A stretch of DNA of 29,081 nt. It comes from JBBKWJ01 sp037968895. Its GTDB lineage: Bacteria > Actinomycetota > Acidimicrobiia > Acidimicrobiales > SZUA-35. The position numbers and the translations under genes were made by a program. Position 1 is the stretch's first letter; each line of letters starts with the position of its first letter. Shown here piece by piece: positions 22,250-29,081 of the stretch. Under the pieces are notes generated by a model that saw only the letters and a program-made list of their open reading frames with translations, did not search any database and was not told where the DNA came from. The stretch lies in assembly GCA_037968895.1 (NCBI GenBank), contig JBBKWJ010000050.1:1-29081 (forward strand), read 5' to 3'.

Positions 22250-23008
22250 CTAACGAACACCGATCCCTGGACCCACCTGTGCGGCTTTTTCGAGGGTCCG
22301 CCGAACAGAGAGATCCGCCGACGCCGCAGGACCGATCATAATGATCGAGGGGTTTGGGACCGTCGACTGACCGAGCGAGTCGAGGGTGAGGAACGAGATC
22401 TGCTCCCCTGAACCGGTTGCGTCAGTAATAATCGCTACCGGCGTTGCCGGGTCGAGCCCGCCGCCGATGAGGTTACGCCGGACCATTGGAGCTCGCTTCG
22501 CCCCCATCAAGACCACGATCGTGATTCCGGCAGTGGCAATTGACGGCCAATGAATTGGGACCGAGTCAGGGTCTTGATGCGCGGTGACAACGCAGAATCC
22601 ACTCGACACGCCCCTGCGGGTCACCGACAGCCCAGCGGCGGCCGGACCGGCGACGGACGAACTGATGCCGGGAACGACGGAAACTGACACGCCAGCTGCC
22701 AGAAGCTCTTCCGCCTCCTCCGCGCCCCGACCAAAGACAAACGGGTCACCGCCTTTGATGCGCACAACCGTCGTAAAACGGTCGCTGAGCGAGACGAGGA
22801 GATCGTTGATCTCGGCCTGGGATGGGCTCGGTAGCCCAGGCGTCTTTCCGACGTCGAAGCACTCAGCCCACGGCGGCGCCATACGAATCACATCGGGGTG
22901 CACAAGCCGGTCATAGACAACTGCGTCGGCCTCGGCGATCAGGCGAGCCGCTTTCAGTGTGAGAAGTTCAGGATCGCCCGGACCCGCGCCCACGAGATAG
23001 ACGGTCAT
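22250..23008 (-). CDS. cobA: uroporphyrinogen-III C-methyltransferase (SUMT)
   Basis: A 252-residue SAM enzyme that converts uroporphyrinogen III to precorrin-2, the first step towards siroheme. VYLVGAGPGDPELLTLKAARLIAEADAVVYDRLV is the SAM-binding start, with VRIKGGDPFVFGRGAEEAEEL, VVPGISSSVAGPAAAGLSVTRRGVSSGFCVVTAH and ITIVVLMGAKR the other conserved blocks. It is the last gene of the sir-cysH-met8-cobA cluster, overlapping the met8 stop by 4 nt (ATGA). Siroheme is the cofactor of the sulfite reductase encoded at the front of the cluster, which fits this role rather than cobalamin synthesis. Confidence 0.95.
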   Translation of the reverse strand: MTVYLVGAGPGDPELLTLKAARLIAEADAVVYDRLVHPDVIRMAPPWAECFDVGKTPGLPSPSQAEINDLLVSLSDRFTTVVRIKGGDPFVFGRGAEEAEELLAAGVSVSVVPGISSSVAGPAAAGLSVTRRGVSSGFCVVTAHQDPDSVPIHWPSIATAGITIVVLMGAKRAPMVRRNLIGGGLDPATPVAIITDATGSGEQISFLTLDSLGQSTVPNPSIIMIGPAASADLSVRRTLEKAAQVGPGIGVR

Positions 23009-23637
23009 GCGTCCACCAATGCTTCCCAGAGTCGTCGCTCCAATTCCACATCGTTGATGTCGGCGACGATTGCTTTCACTTCTCCGTCGAGCACCTCGGC
23101 CCAGCCGGGAACCTCGGTGGCCAGGCCTGCGGCTCGCATCCGGTCACGGACCGACGCCGCAACGTCGGCAACGCGAGCAACGTCGTCGTCGAGCAACGTG
23201 CCGATCTCGCGTCGCAGCCACGACGCAGTGGCCGGGCTACGGCCACCCGTACTTATAGAGACGGTGATCGAACCGTGCCGAACCACGGCGGGCAAGATAA
23301 CTGAGCAGTGGTCCGGGTCGTCGGCCGCGTTGCAGAAGATCCGCCGTTTCTCGGCCTCGGCGAATACGAAACCATCGACAGTCGAGTCGCCAGTGGCCGT
23401 CACGACGTACCACACGTCATTGAGGTCAGACGGTCGAAACGCTCGGACCTCTCGCCGCTGAAGGTCCAGGGCGTCCATGGCGGTGCTGTAATCGAGTGCG
23501 ACGACGTTGAGCCGAGCCCCTAGCTCGGCCAACGCCGCCGCCTTTCGCGCCGCAATCCGCCCGGCGCCGACTACGAGCACTGACCGCCCCTCAACCCGAA
23601 GGCCGATGGGCAGTGCAGCAATCGGTTGCCGGCTCAT
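23005..23637 (-). CDS. precorrin-2 dehydrogenase/sirohydrochlorin ferrochelatase, Met8/CysG N-terminal type
   Basis: A 210-residue protein that matches the N-terminal half of CysG (Met8 fold). It oxidises precorrin-2 to sirohydrochlorin and, in bifunctional members, inserts iron to give siroheme. ALPIGLRVEGRSVLVVGAGRIAARKAAALAELGA is the NAD-binding region, and IFCNAADDPDHCSVILPAVVRHGSITVSISTGGRSPATASWLRREI covers the catalytic core. The ATG at 23637 overlaps the cysH stop by 4 nt, which decides it over the upstream ATG 23652. A dedicated ferrochelatase is not seen nearby, so this protein may do both steps. Confidence 0.92.
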   Translation of the reverse strand: MSRQPIAALPIGLRVEGRSVLVVGAGRIAARKAAALAELGARLNVVALDYSTAMDALDLQRREVRAFRPSDLNDVWYVVTATGDSTVDGFVFAEAEKRRIFCNAADDPDHCSVILPAVVRHGSITVSISTGGRSPATASWLRREIGTLLDDDVARVADVAASVRDRMRAAGLATEVPGWAEVLDGEVKAIVADINDVELERRLWEALVDA

Positions 23638-24269
23638 AGGTGGATCCCGCATTCTGTTCGGCCCGAGTCAGCCCAGCGACCGGCCCGACCACCAATCTCG
23701 TTTTCGCCGATCGGCGAAGTGCACGGCATACAACCGACCGATGGATATCCCTGCGACAGCAAGGGGTTGACGATGATGTCGTTGTCCCTGATGTAGCGGT
23801 CGACCAGGTCGTCGTCCCACGCCACGATCGGATTGAGCTTCACAAGACCACGCCTATCGACCGATGCCTGGGCCACGTCCGCCCTGTCCGGGCTGTCAGC
23901 CCGCCGGAGGCCACTTAACCAAGCGAGGTTGCCGTTGAGCGCTCGGTCGAGTTGTTCGACCTTGTGATCGCCGCAGCAGAAGCCTTGAGACCCGACGCCG
24001 TTCAGGTGCCGCCAAGGCGACACAACCCGGAGCCGGGGCCGATATCGCTCGGCGACACGCAACACGGTCTCAATCGTCTCGTTGAAGTGGAAGCCGGTGT
24101 CGATGAAGACCAACTCGATCTTGGGGTTGACCTTCAACGCAACATCCACGAGGACTGCATCCTGCCCCGAGAAGAGCAGCACTAGCGCGTCACCGAACTG
24201 ATCGACACCCCATTCAATCGTCTCCTGCGGTGTCGCCGACTCGAGGTTCGGCAAGACGATCGGGCTCAT
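23634..24269 (-). CDS. cysH: adenylyl-sulfate (APS) reductase, CysH family with Fe-S cysteines
   Basis: A 211-residue thioredoxin-dependent reductase that turns activated sulfate into sulfite. LVLLFSGQDAVLVDVALKV is the nucleotide-binding PP-loop, IELVFIDTGFHFNETIETV is the family core, and GRWADSGRTECGIHL carries the catalytic Cys207. The paired Cys98-Cys99 (GFCCGDHK) and Cys180-x2-Cys183 (VGCMPCT) form the 4Fe-4S site, which marks the APS-using rather than PAPS-using type. The PP-loop differs slightly from the usual SGxxDxxL. Both ends overlap neighbours by 4 nt (ATGA). CysN/CysD sulfurylase genes are not in the window. Confidence 0.93.
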   Translation of the reverse strand: MSPIVLPNLESATPQETIEWGVDQFGDALVLLFSGQDAVLVDVALKVNPKIELVFIDTGFHFNETIETVLRVAERYRPRLRVVSPWRHLNGVGSQGFCCGDHKVEQLDRALNGNLAWLSGLRRADSPDRADVAQASVDRRGLVKLNPIVAWDDDLVDRYIRDNDIIVNPLLSQGYPSVGCMPCTSPIGENEIGGRAGRWADSGRTECGIHL

Positions 24270-25993
24270 GCTCCGACCGACTTCTGGCGCTTACCAAGGA
24301 CGGGGATGGACGCACTGGTGCGGCCAACGCCCATGCGGTCGGTCCAGTCGCCGAACGACTCACCTTCAATTCGCGTCGCCTCGAAATGGTCGAACATCGG
24401 GGCCAGCGCATGATGCAGTTTGACAAATGGCACACCTTGCGCCACAACCTTGGCGAGGCGGGTTCCTGAGGGATTACCGCCAACCCAGATGTCATAGTCC
24501 GTCTTCGACCGAGCGACGATGCCGAGTTCGGCCACATAGGGTCGGGCGCAGCCGTTGGGGCAGCCTGTCAACCGCGTCTCGATACGGACGTCGGCCATTC
24601 CCCGCTCCGACAGAAGACTGTCGAGTGTGTCGGCCAAGTCGGGCAAGACCCTCTCGGCCTCACCGAGGGCTTGGCCGCATGTTGGGAGCGCCGGGCAGGC
24701 GATAGACGAGCGGACCGAGAGCGAGAGCTGATTGACTGGCGGTACACCGTGGGCCGCCAGGACCGCTTCAACCGCCGCCCTGTCCTCACGCTTAATGCCG
24801 CAGAGCAAAACGTCTTGCCGGGGCGTGATGCGGATCTCGGCGGCCAGCCCAGATCGCAGGAGTTCGGCGACGGCGCTACGACGACGGACCGAACCGTTGT
24901 CCTTCAGGCGGCCGGAAGGTACGGGAATGCCGTGGAACAGCGTCTCGGCGTCCTGGCGGTGCCAGCCGTGGTAGTCGGAAGCGCCGTTCCAATGAGGGAC
25001 TGGGACTGGGGCCGCAAGTGGCCGACCTATCCGAGCCTCGACCTCGGCCCGAAGCCACTCGATGCCCCGCTCCTCAAGCACGTACTTGAGCCGAGCGTGC
25101 TTGCGATCCTCGCGGTTGCCATAGTCACGGAAGATCGTGACGACCGCCTCCGCTACCTCCCCAACATCCCCGTCCGGCACCCACGCCAGCGGGTCGGCGA
25201 GCCGAGGAAACGTGGAATCGTCGTTGTGGCTCATGCCGAGTCCGCCGCCAACGAGCACGACAACTCCGGGGGTGCCGTCTGTGCCATCAGTTGGCACGAG
25301 CCCGAGGTCTTGGCTATAGACGTCGATTGAATTGTCACCCGGTGCCGCAATACCGATCTTGAACTTTCGCGGCAGGTATGTGTCCCCGTAGATCGGTTCG
25401 CTACCGAGATCGGCGGCCGCAGGTGAAGGTCCCGACGACACGGCGCGCTCTCCATCGACCCAAAGCTCCCAGTAGCTCTCTGACTGCGGCCGGAATTGGT
25501 TGGACAACGCTCTCCCAAGCGAGTCGAGCCGTGCGGTATCTCGGCCAGCTACTGGCGCCGAGCTCACCATCACGTTGCGGACGACGTCGCCGCATGCCGC
25601 GTATGTTGTCACCAGATTGCTGTTGAGGTGCCCAACGAGGGTCTTGAGATCGCCCTTGTGGACGAAGTGATATTGAACGCCCTGACGAGTGGTCAGTCGC
25701 AGCGAGCCATCGCCCACGACGTCGGCGATGGCGTCGATGGCGGCCCATTGGGCCGCCCGCAGCACGCCGCCCGGCACCGAGCACCGGACCATGCACGAAT
25801 ACTCGAGGTCAGCGCCAGCACTCGTTCGTTCGCGACGGAGGTCTCGATCATCCTGCTGATAGATCCCGTGGAACTTCAGTAGGTGCGTGCTGTCGGCGCT
25901 GAACGTCGTCTGACCATCGGCGAGTTCGGCGTCGAGCGAACCACGCAAATGGTTACTCGCTGACTTGATTGACTCAACAGCTGTTGGTGCCAT
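24266..25993 (-). CDS. sulfite reductase, siroheme and 4Fe-4S hemoprotein
   Basis: A 575-residue enzyme that reduces sulfite to sulfide with six electrons, probably from ferredoxin since no flavoprotein subunit is encoded beside it. Two tandem nitrite/sulfite reductase repeats are seen: an N-terminal half with LKFHGIYQQDDRDLR, LRLTTRQGVQYHFV and YAACGDVVRNVM, and a C-terminal half with EIRITPRQDVLLCGI. The 4Fe-4S/siroheme ligands are Cys433, Cys439 (CPALPTC) and Cys478, Cys482 (GCPNGC). ATG 25993 is chosen over the upstream frame start because AGGAGG lies 7 nt before it. It heads the operon and follows two probable operators. Confidence 0.93.
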   Translation of the reverse strand: MAPTAVESIKSASNHLRGSLDAELADGQTTFSADSTHLLKFHGIYQQDDRDLRRERTSAGADLEYSCMVRCSVPGGVLRAAQWAAIDAIADVVGDGSLRLTTRQGVQYHFVHKGDLKTLVGHLNSNLVTTYAACGDVVRNVMVSSAPVAGRDTARLDSLGRALSNQFRPQSESYWELWVDGERAVSSGPSPAAADLGSEPIYGDTYLPRKFKIGIAAPGDNSIDVYSQDLGLVPTDGTDGTPGVVVLVGGGLGMSHNDDSTFPRLADPLAWVPDGDVGEVAEAVVTIFRDYGNREDRKHARLKYVLEERGIEWLRAEVEARIGRPLAAPVPVPHWNGASDYHGWHRQDAETLFHGIPVPSGRLKDNGSVRRRSAVAELLRSGLAAEIRITPRQDVLLCGIKREDRAAVEAVLAAHGVPPVNQLSLSVRSSIACPALPTCGQALGEAERVLPDLADTLDSLLSERGMADVRIETRLTGCPNGCARPYVAELGIVARSKTDYDIWVGGNPSGTRLAKVVAQGVPFVKLHHALAPMFDHFEATRIEGESFGDWTDRMGVGRTSASIPVLGKRQKSVGA

Positions 25994-26000
25994 GACTGCT

Positions 26001-26006
26001 CCTCCT
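26001..26006 (-). promoter_or_regulatory. Shine-Dalgarno AGGAGG deciding the sir start
   Basis: On the minus strand AGGAGG ends 7 nt before ATG 25993. It is the strongest ribosome binding site in the window. Confidence 0.75.
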
Positions 26007-26008
26007 AG

Positions 26009-26033
26009 AAATCCGACCAATCCGGTCGGATTT
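26009..26033. promoter_or_regulatory. perfect inverted repeat, putative operator I of the sir operon
   Basis: AAATCCGACC, five bases, then GGTCGGATTT. It lies just upstream of the sir Shine-Dalgarno sequence and just downstream of the putative -10 box, so it would cover the transcription start. The half-sites resemble those of the second dyad at 26046-26071. The pattern is reminiscent of Rrf2-type regulator sites, though no regulator gene is in the window. Confidence 0.6.
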
Positions 26034-26035
26034 AG

Positions 26036-26063
26036 AACATAGAGCAATTCCCGACAAAACCAA
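26036..26063 (-). promoter_or_regulatory. putative sir operon promoter
   Basis: On the minus strand -35-like TTGGTT (26058-26063), a 16-nt spacer and -10-like TATGTT (26036-26041). Operator II overlaps the -35 and spacer. Confidence 0.4.
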
Positions 26064-26071
26064 TCGGAATT
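26046..26071. promoter_or_regulatory. imperfect inverted repeat, putative operator II of the sir operon
   Basis: On the minus strand AATTCCGA and TCGGGAATT flank a 9-nt centre. The inner part contains TTTGTCGGGAAT, repeated exactly upstream of cysO (20293-20304). Confidence 0.5.
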
Positions 26072-26182
26072 AACGTATTTCTACAATTTGGCAATTTCTG
26101 CACTTCACAAGGCCGCGCAGAGTTTGAGCTCTTCGTCACCGCCGACACGAGGGTGCTACAACTAGATGGCAGCTCGCCGGAT

Positions 26183-27040
26183 CTAGTCGGTGTAGCCAGG
26201 ACGCTGCTCGGCGTGTGGATGTGGGTAGTAGACGATCGTCCACCAGAAGTCCTCAGAGTCGGGGCCGGCAACTCCAACCGACGCCAAGCTAAGTGAGGCC
26301 AGCTCGATGTTGGTGAAAATCTGGTAAAAGCCAGCAGCAATCACTGCGGGGTCTTCGACGTTCCGAACCCCGTTGGTCCCGTACGATGTCGCGTTCCAAG
26401 TCAGATCTGTCGTCCCGGTATTCCAGACGATCACATCGGCGTAAAGGTGACCTGGGCTCGGGGAGAACTCGCCGCTCCGCTGGCCGCACCGATACTCGAC
26501 GGAGGGCGTGTACCACTGGAGATACCCCGCCAACGGGGTGAAGGTCTCAGTGATGTCGACATATTCCTCCGACTCGCTGAACGCCAGCATGACGGCACCT
26601 CGGGCATAGCCGGCATTGAGGGCGTTAACCCAGTGCTCAAAGCCCTCTTGCTTGGGCGCTCGGCCCAACACATTGCGGTACACGAGTTGAACAAACTCGG
26701 CGTTACTCAGCGAGCCGTACATCTCCTGAAACTCATCCGACGCAACAAAGGCTTCGGCAATGTCCAAGAGGTCGGTTGTGGCGTTCTGAAAAGTTGTGAG
26801 CCAGTAGTCCCATCCGTCTCCGTCAGGGAGTCGGAGGAAAAACGCGCTGTAGAGACGAGCGACGGAGTCGGTTAGCTCGGGGCACGACGACGCGAACTCG
26901 GGAGGAAGCGCATTTGCCGTTGGCCCGTCGATTGACTCAATCACCCCTTCGCCAATGTCGGAGGCTCCAACGGGTGGCGCAAAGGCCAAAACCGTGAGCA
27001 CTGAGATAAGTCCAACTGCGAATGCCTTTGCCCGTTTCAT
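26183..27040 (-). CDS. secreted DUF4214-domain protein
   Basis: A 285-residue exported protein. The N-terminus MKRAKAFAVGLISVLTVLAF followed by APPVGASD is a signal peptide. Residues about 55-145 hold two DUF4214-like repeats: VARLYSAFFLRLPDGDGWDYWL with AEAFVASDEFQEMYG, then FVQLVYRNVLGRAPKQEGFEHWVNAL with MLAFSESEEYV. The C-terminal half (about 160-285) is Tyr/Trp-rich and beta-like, with no family I recognise. DUF4214 occurs in surface and adhesion-type proteins, but its function is not established. The ATG at 27040 puts the signal peptide at the N-terminus, and TACGGT lies 7 nt upstream. Confidence 0.85.
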   Translation of the reverse strand: MKRAKAFAVGLISVLTVLAFAPPVGASDIGEGVIESIDGPTANALPPEFASSCPELTDSVARLYSAFFLRLPDGDGWDYWLTTFQNATTDLLDIAEAFVASDEFQEMYGSLSNAEFVQLVYRNVLGRAPKQEGFEHWVNALNAGYARGAVMLAFSESEEYVDITETFTPLAGYLQWYTPSVEYRCGQRSGEFSPSPGHLYADVIVWNTGTTDLTWNATSYGTNGVRNVEDPAVIAAGFYQIFTNIELASLSLASVGVAGPDSEDFWWTIVYYPHPHAEQRPGYTD

Positions 27041-27047
27041 GTTTTCG

Positions 27048-27053
27048 ACCGTA
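27048..27053 (-). promoter_or_regulatory. putative -10 box of leaderless DUF4214 gene mRNA
   Basis: TACGGT on the minus strand is followed by 7 nt and ATG 27040. No Shine-Dalgarno sequence is present. Confidence 0.45.
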
Positions 27054-27151
27054 GCGAAAGGAGCAACAACTGTCGATCGCACGGACAAGACGCGCTGACT
27101 GCCGCTAAGGATGGTCTGCTGATACGATCGTTTGACCTGCAATACCGCTAT

Positions 27152-27181
27152 TTGACATCGCAAGTTATGCACTACTTTTCT
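27152..27181 (+). promoter_or_regulatory. putative ssrA promoter
   Basis: A consensus -35 TTGACA (27152-27157) lies 30 nt before the tmRNA 5' end. The -10 is weaker: TTTTCT at 27176-27181 (18-nt spacer) or TACTTT at 27173-27178 (15-nt spacer). Confidence 0.5.
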
Positions 27182-27187
27182 ACTCAC

Positions 27188-27577
27188 GGGGCTGATCGGT
27201 TTCGACGTTGAGATGAGAAGTCGTTTGTGCGACCCGAGTTGCTCAGACTCGCTAAACAGGGCACTTTAGAAGCGCCAACAAGGCTGACTTCGCTCTCGCC
27301 GCCTAATTTCGATTAGGTAGTTAGAGGAAAACTGCGAGCCGTGAGGCCACGCGGGGTCTGATCACTGCAACCCGGCAACAGAAGCAGTGATGGACGGTGG
27401 GAGAGACCACTGACAGCATGGCAAAGACCGCTGACATTCAGGAAAGACTGAGGGGAAGTCCGCTTCGGTGGACAGCTGATCCGGCAGACCGACGGCCCTA
27501 AAGTCGGAATCTCGGAAATGGTCGTAGCGCGAGCGGTGACTCCTTAGCGGACGGGGGTTCGATTCCCCCCAGCTCCA
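27188..27577 (+). ncRNA. ssrA: tmRNA (transfer-messenger RNA)
   Basis: A 390-nt one-piece tmRNA. The 5' end GGGGCTGATCGGTTTCGAC is the conserved tRNA-like start. The 3' end has the T arm CGGGGGTTCGATTCCCCC and acceptor strand CAGCTCC followed by discriminator A; GGGGCTG pairs with CAGCTCC through one G-U pair. The tag frame starts with resume codon GCC at 27274 and reads ANKADFALAA, ending in TAA at 27304-27306. The ALAA end is the typical degradation signal for ClpXP and related proteases. CCA is not encoded. Its partner SmpB and the protease subunit ClpP are both in the window. Confidence 0.95.
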
Positions 27578-27615
27578 AGAGTGATCAAGGCTTTCCTTGA
27601 TCGCTGTTGGAGCTG
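27570..27615. repeat. 21-bp inverted repeat spanning the tmRNA 3' end
   Basis: The left arm 27570-27590 begins with the tmRNA acceptor strand (CAGCTCCA). The right arm 27595-27615 is its reverse complement at 19 of 21 positions. The loop is CTTT. No T-run follows on the plus strand. The right arm and loop lie within the 3' coding end of the HNH gene. It may serve as a tailless terminator or processing hairpin for ssrA, or be an integration scar. Confidence 0.75.
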
Positions 27616-28085
27616 CCCGGCGCCCCATTGTCATAGCGAGCCAATATTTCGCGCGCCCAGACCACAGCGTCTGATGCCCGAATCCCGCTCGGCTGCGGCC
27701 TAACCCAAAGCTCAAGATTCTCCACTCGGTTGTCATCCTTCACGCCATTCAGATGGTGAACCGACTCGTCAGCGAGCAGACGACGCCCCAATCTCTCCTC
27801 CATGACCAGAACATGCTCGAATACGTACGGACTTCTCGGCCGAGCCCGCGGATGCCCGGGGACTCGGCGCATCAAGTACCCGGCCTTGTGATACGTCTTC
27901 CCGCCTCGCCAATTGCCGTTGTCCTCGCCTGCAGTCGGCTGACAGCTCCGACAAGTCGATGAGGTCGACTGCTTCGGCTCGCCGCAAGCGCACTGGTCAT
28001 GCGATGCCTGCCGACGACAAGCTGGACAGTGCAAATGACGGCTCGACGGCTGGAACTGACGATCACAACCCCGGCATTTCTTCAT
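27585..28085 (-). CDS. phage-type HNH endonuclease with zinc ribbons
   Basis: A 166-residue protein. Two cysteine-pair ribbons open it (Cys4/7 with Cys20/23; Cys32/34 with Cys45/48). An NGNWRGGKTYHKAGY segment and the HNH core follow: EHVLVMEERLGRRLL, SVHHLNGVKDDNRVENLELW (His110-His111, Asn113, Asn119, Asn123). The tail SGIRASDAVVWAREILARY is also seen in free-standing HNH nucleases of actinobacteriophages. It probably nicks or cuts DNA. ATG 28085 is chosen, with AGG six bases upstream; GTG 28097 is the alternative. The stop lies 7 nt beyond the convergent tmRNA 3' end, which suggests arrival with a mobile element at ssrA. The 277 nt upstream hold nothing I recognise. Confidence 0.88.
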   Translation of the reverse strand: MKKCRGCDRQFQPSSRHLHCPACRRQASHDQCACGEPKQSTSSTCRSCQPTAGEDNGNWRGGKTYHKAGYLMRRVPGHPRARPRSPYVFEHVLVMEERLGRRLLADESVHHLNGVKDDNRVENLELWVRPQPSGIRASDAVVWAREILARYDNGAPGSSNSDQGKP

Positions 28086-28362
28086 CCTCGTCCTCACTCC
28101 CGATGCGGTTCACCTTCAACTACGACAATACGAACGACCACTGACACTCAGCGTCTAGGGGTCGTCGTCTCCATAACCACTCCAAAGACCCCGAACGGTC
28201 GCTGGAACCTGAGGAAGGCATTTCAAGCTGTCTAAAGCTCAGCTTCGTCGTCGGTGAACACTGCCAACTGATCGACACAGTGACGCTGATCGATTCAGGC
28301 TCGCAGTCGAACTTCCTACAGGAGTGGCCTATCGCCGCTCAAAGAGATCAGTCACAGCCACT

Positions 28363-29081
28363 TCATTCCGGCGGATCCGAACCGTGCGACACAGAACTCC
28401 ATTCCTCTGCCCGGTCGTTGATCTCCTCCCGGAAGGTGCGCAGTTTGTCTGGTGTGGTCGCCCGCTCAACGGCAAGGTAGGAGACGGCGCCGACCGGGAT
28501 TGGCAACCAGAAGTTGGCCAGGCGATATACGACGACGCCGATCGAAGCCTCGGCGGCCGGTGTGCCGAAGCCGACCAGCGTGGGAATGAGAATCGCCTCG
28601 ATAACTCCAAGGCCTCCCGGACTGATTGGGATCGCCGCCATCACGTTCGCCAAGCCATAGGCAACAAGTAACCCGTCGATGCTGGGCCGGTGGCCGAACG
28701 CCGCTAACGAAACCCACAACGCTGCGGCGTCGAGCAGCCAGTTGGCAGCTGCGAGCACAACGACCAATCGAAGGCGCTTGCGATCATCAAGTAGTCGGTC
28801 GAGTTGTTGAGATGCCTTGACGAGCACGGCGCGGATACTCGAGGCGTCGATTCGCGGTAGCCGACCGAGCGCGCTGGCGACACGATCGGCGAACTTCTCG
28901 CCGTGACGTCGCATTCCGAATATGCCGGCAGCGAACCCTCCGAGGAGGAGTGCACCGACGCCAGCAGCAGTGGCGTAGATCGGTTGAAACCCGCTGCCTG
29001 GAATCGAAATGAGTAATGCAATCCACAGGATCAGATTCAGAACCGCGGCAGATCCGATTGCCTGCGTGGTGAGCGCAAACC
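28363..29081 (-). CDS. YbhN/lysylphosphatidylglycerol synthase-like membrane protein, C-terminal part
   Basis: The gene enters from beyond the window end and its last 238 codons are visible; the stop is TGA at 28363-28365. Membrane segments include AVLNLILWIALLISI, ATAAGVGALLLGGFAAGIFG, LRLVVVLAAANWLLDAAALWVSLAAFG, LLVAYGLANVMAAIPISPGGLGVIEAILI and LANFWLPIPVGAVSYL. The ISPGGLGVIEA motif is characteristic of the flippase-like YbhN/UPF0104 group, which shares its membrane domain with lysylphosphatidylglycerol synthases. No soluble lysyltransferase domain follows at the C-terminus, so a role in lipid flipping is more likely than lysyl transfer, though this is inferred. An internal ATG at 28914 is unlikely to be the start. 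Confidence 0.85.
   Translation of the reverse strand, partial: FALTTQAIGSAAVLNLILWIALLISIPGSGFQPIYATAAGVGALLLGGFAAGIFGMRRHGEKFADRVASALGRLPRIDASSIRAVLVKASQQLDRLLDDRKRLRLVVVLAAANWLLDAAALWVSLAAFGHRPSIDGLLVAYGLANVMAAIPISPGGLGVIEAILIPTLVGFGTPAAEASIGVVVYRLANFWLPIPVGAVSYLAVERATTPDKLRTFREEINDRAEEWSSVSHGSDPPE

Noticed and set aside
24266..26047. Longer sulfite reductase starting upstream of 25993
   Set aside because: The extension would translate through the Shine-Dalgarno sequence and operator I and has no family similarity.

Overview
The window comes from a moderately GC-rich actinobacterium. The best guess is the class Acidimicrobiia (an Ilumatobacter-like lineage); that placement is inferred from gene content, not from a marker gene. 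The actinobacterial signs are the Mec-CysO-CysM cysteine route next to murI-rph-rdgB (the order known from mycobacteria), the actinobacterial type of DapD, tRNAs without encoded CCA, and many start codons that sit 6-7 nt after a TANNNT box, as in leaderless genes.

Layout: 1-208 is the tail of an alpha/beta hydrolase. A 456-nt gap without recognisable genes follows, then tRNA-Leu(UAA) on the minus strand. 836-7087 holds a beta-propeller-like lipoprotein, a small actinobacterial protein of unknown function, a SAM methyltransferase, a class I glutamine amidotransferase-like peptidase translationally coupled to a Cas4/AddB-like Fe-S nuclease, an acyltransferase-3 membrane protein and a DDAH-like hydrolase. 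7053-13673 holds a CPA-type cation/proton antiporter (minus), a large secreted DUF2341 protein and a PAS-GAF-GGDEF-EAL c-di-GMP protein. 13663-18683 is housekeeping: a TrmA/RumA-type RNA methyltransferase, ClpP, tRNA-Leu(UAG), an MscS channel, RdgB, RNase PH and MurI.

19015-26071 is dominated by sulfur assimilation. mec, cysO and cysM make cysteine from a protein-bound thiocarboxylate. The sir-cysH-met8-cobA cluster supplies sulfite/sulfide and siroheme, and its four genes are joined by 4-nt ATGA overlaps. smpB and dapD lie between the two sulfur clusters on the other strand. The sir and cysO upstream regions share a 12-nt element at the same offset from a putative -10 box, and the sir promoter also carries two inverted repeats, so the two clusters are probably co-regulated.

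26183-29081 holds a secreted DUF4214 protein, the tmRNA gene ssrA (tag ANKADFALAA, the RNA partner of the nearby SmpB), a phage-type HNH endonuclease gene running into the 3' end of ssrA, and the C-terminal part of a YbhN/LPG-synthase-like membrane protein cut by the window end.

I did not find a clearly new multi-gene defence or mobile system. The most unusual items are the imperfect 21-bp inverted repeat that starts in the tmRNA acceptor stem and ends inside the HNH gene, the putative sulfur regulon operators, a perfect 25-bp-arm palindrome containing the rdgB stop codon, the standalone Cas4/AddB-like nuclease, and the DUF2341 surface protein with a sigma-28-like promoter beside a c-di-GMP gene.
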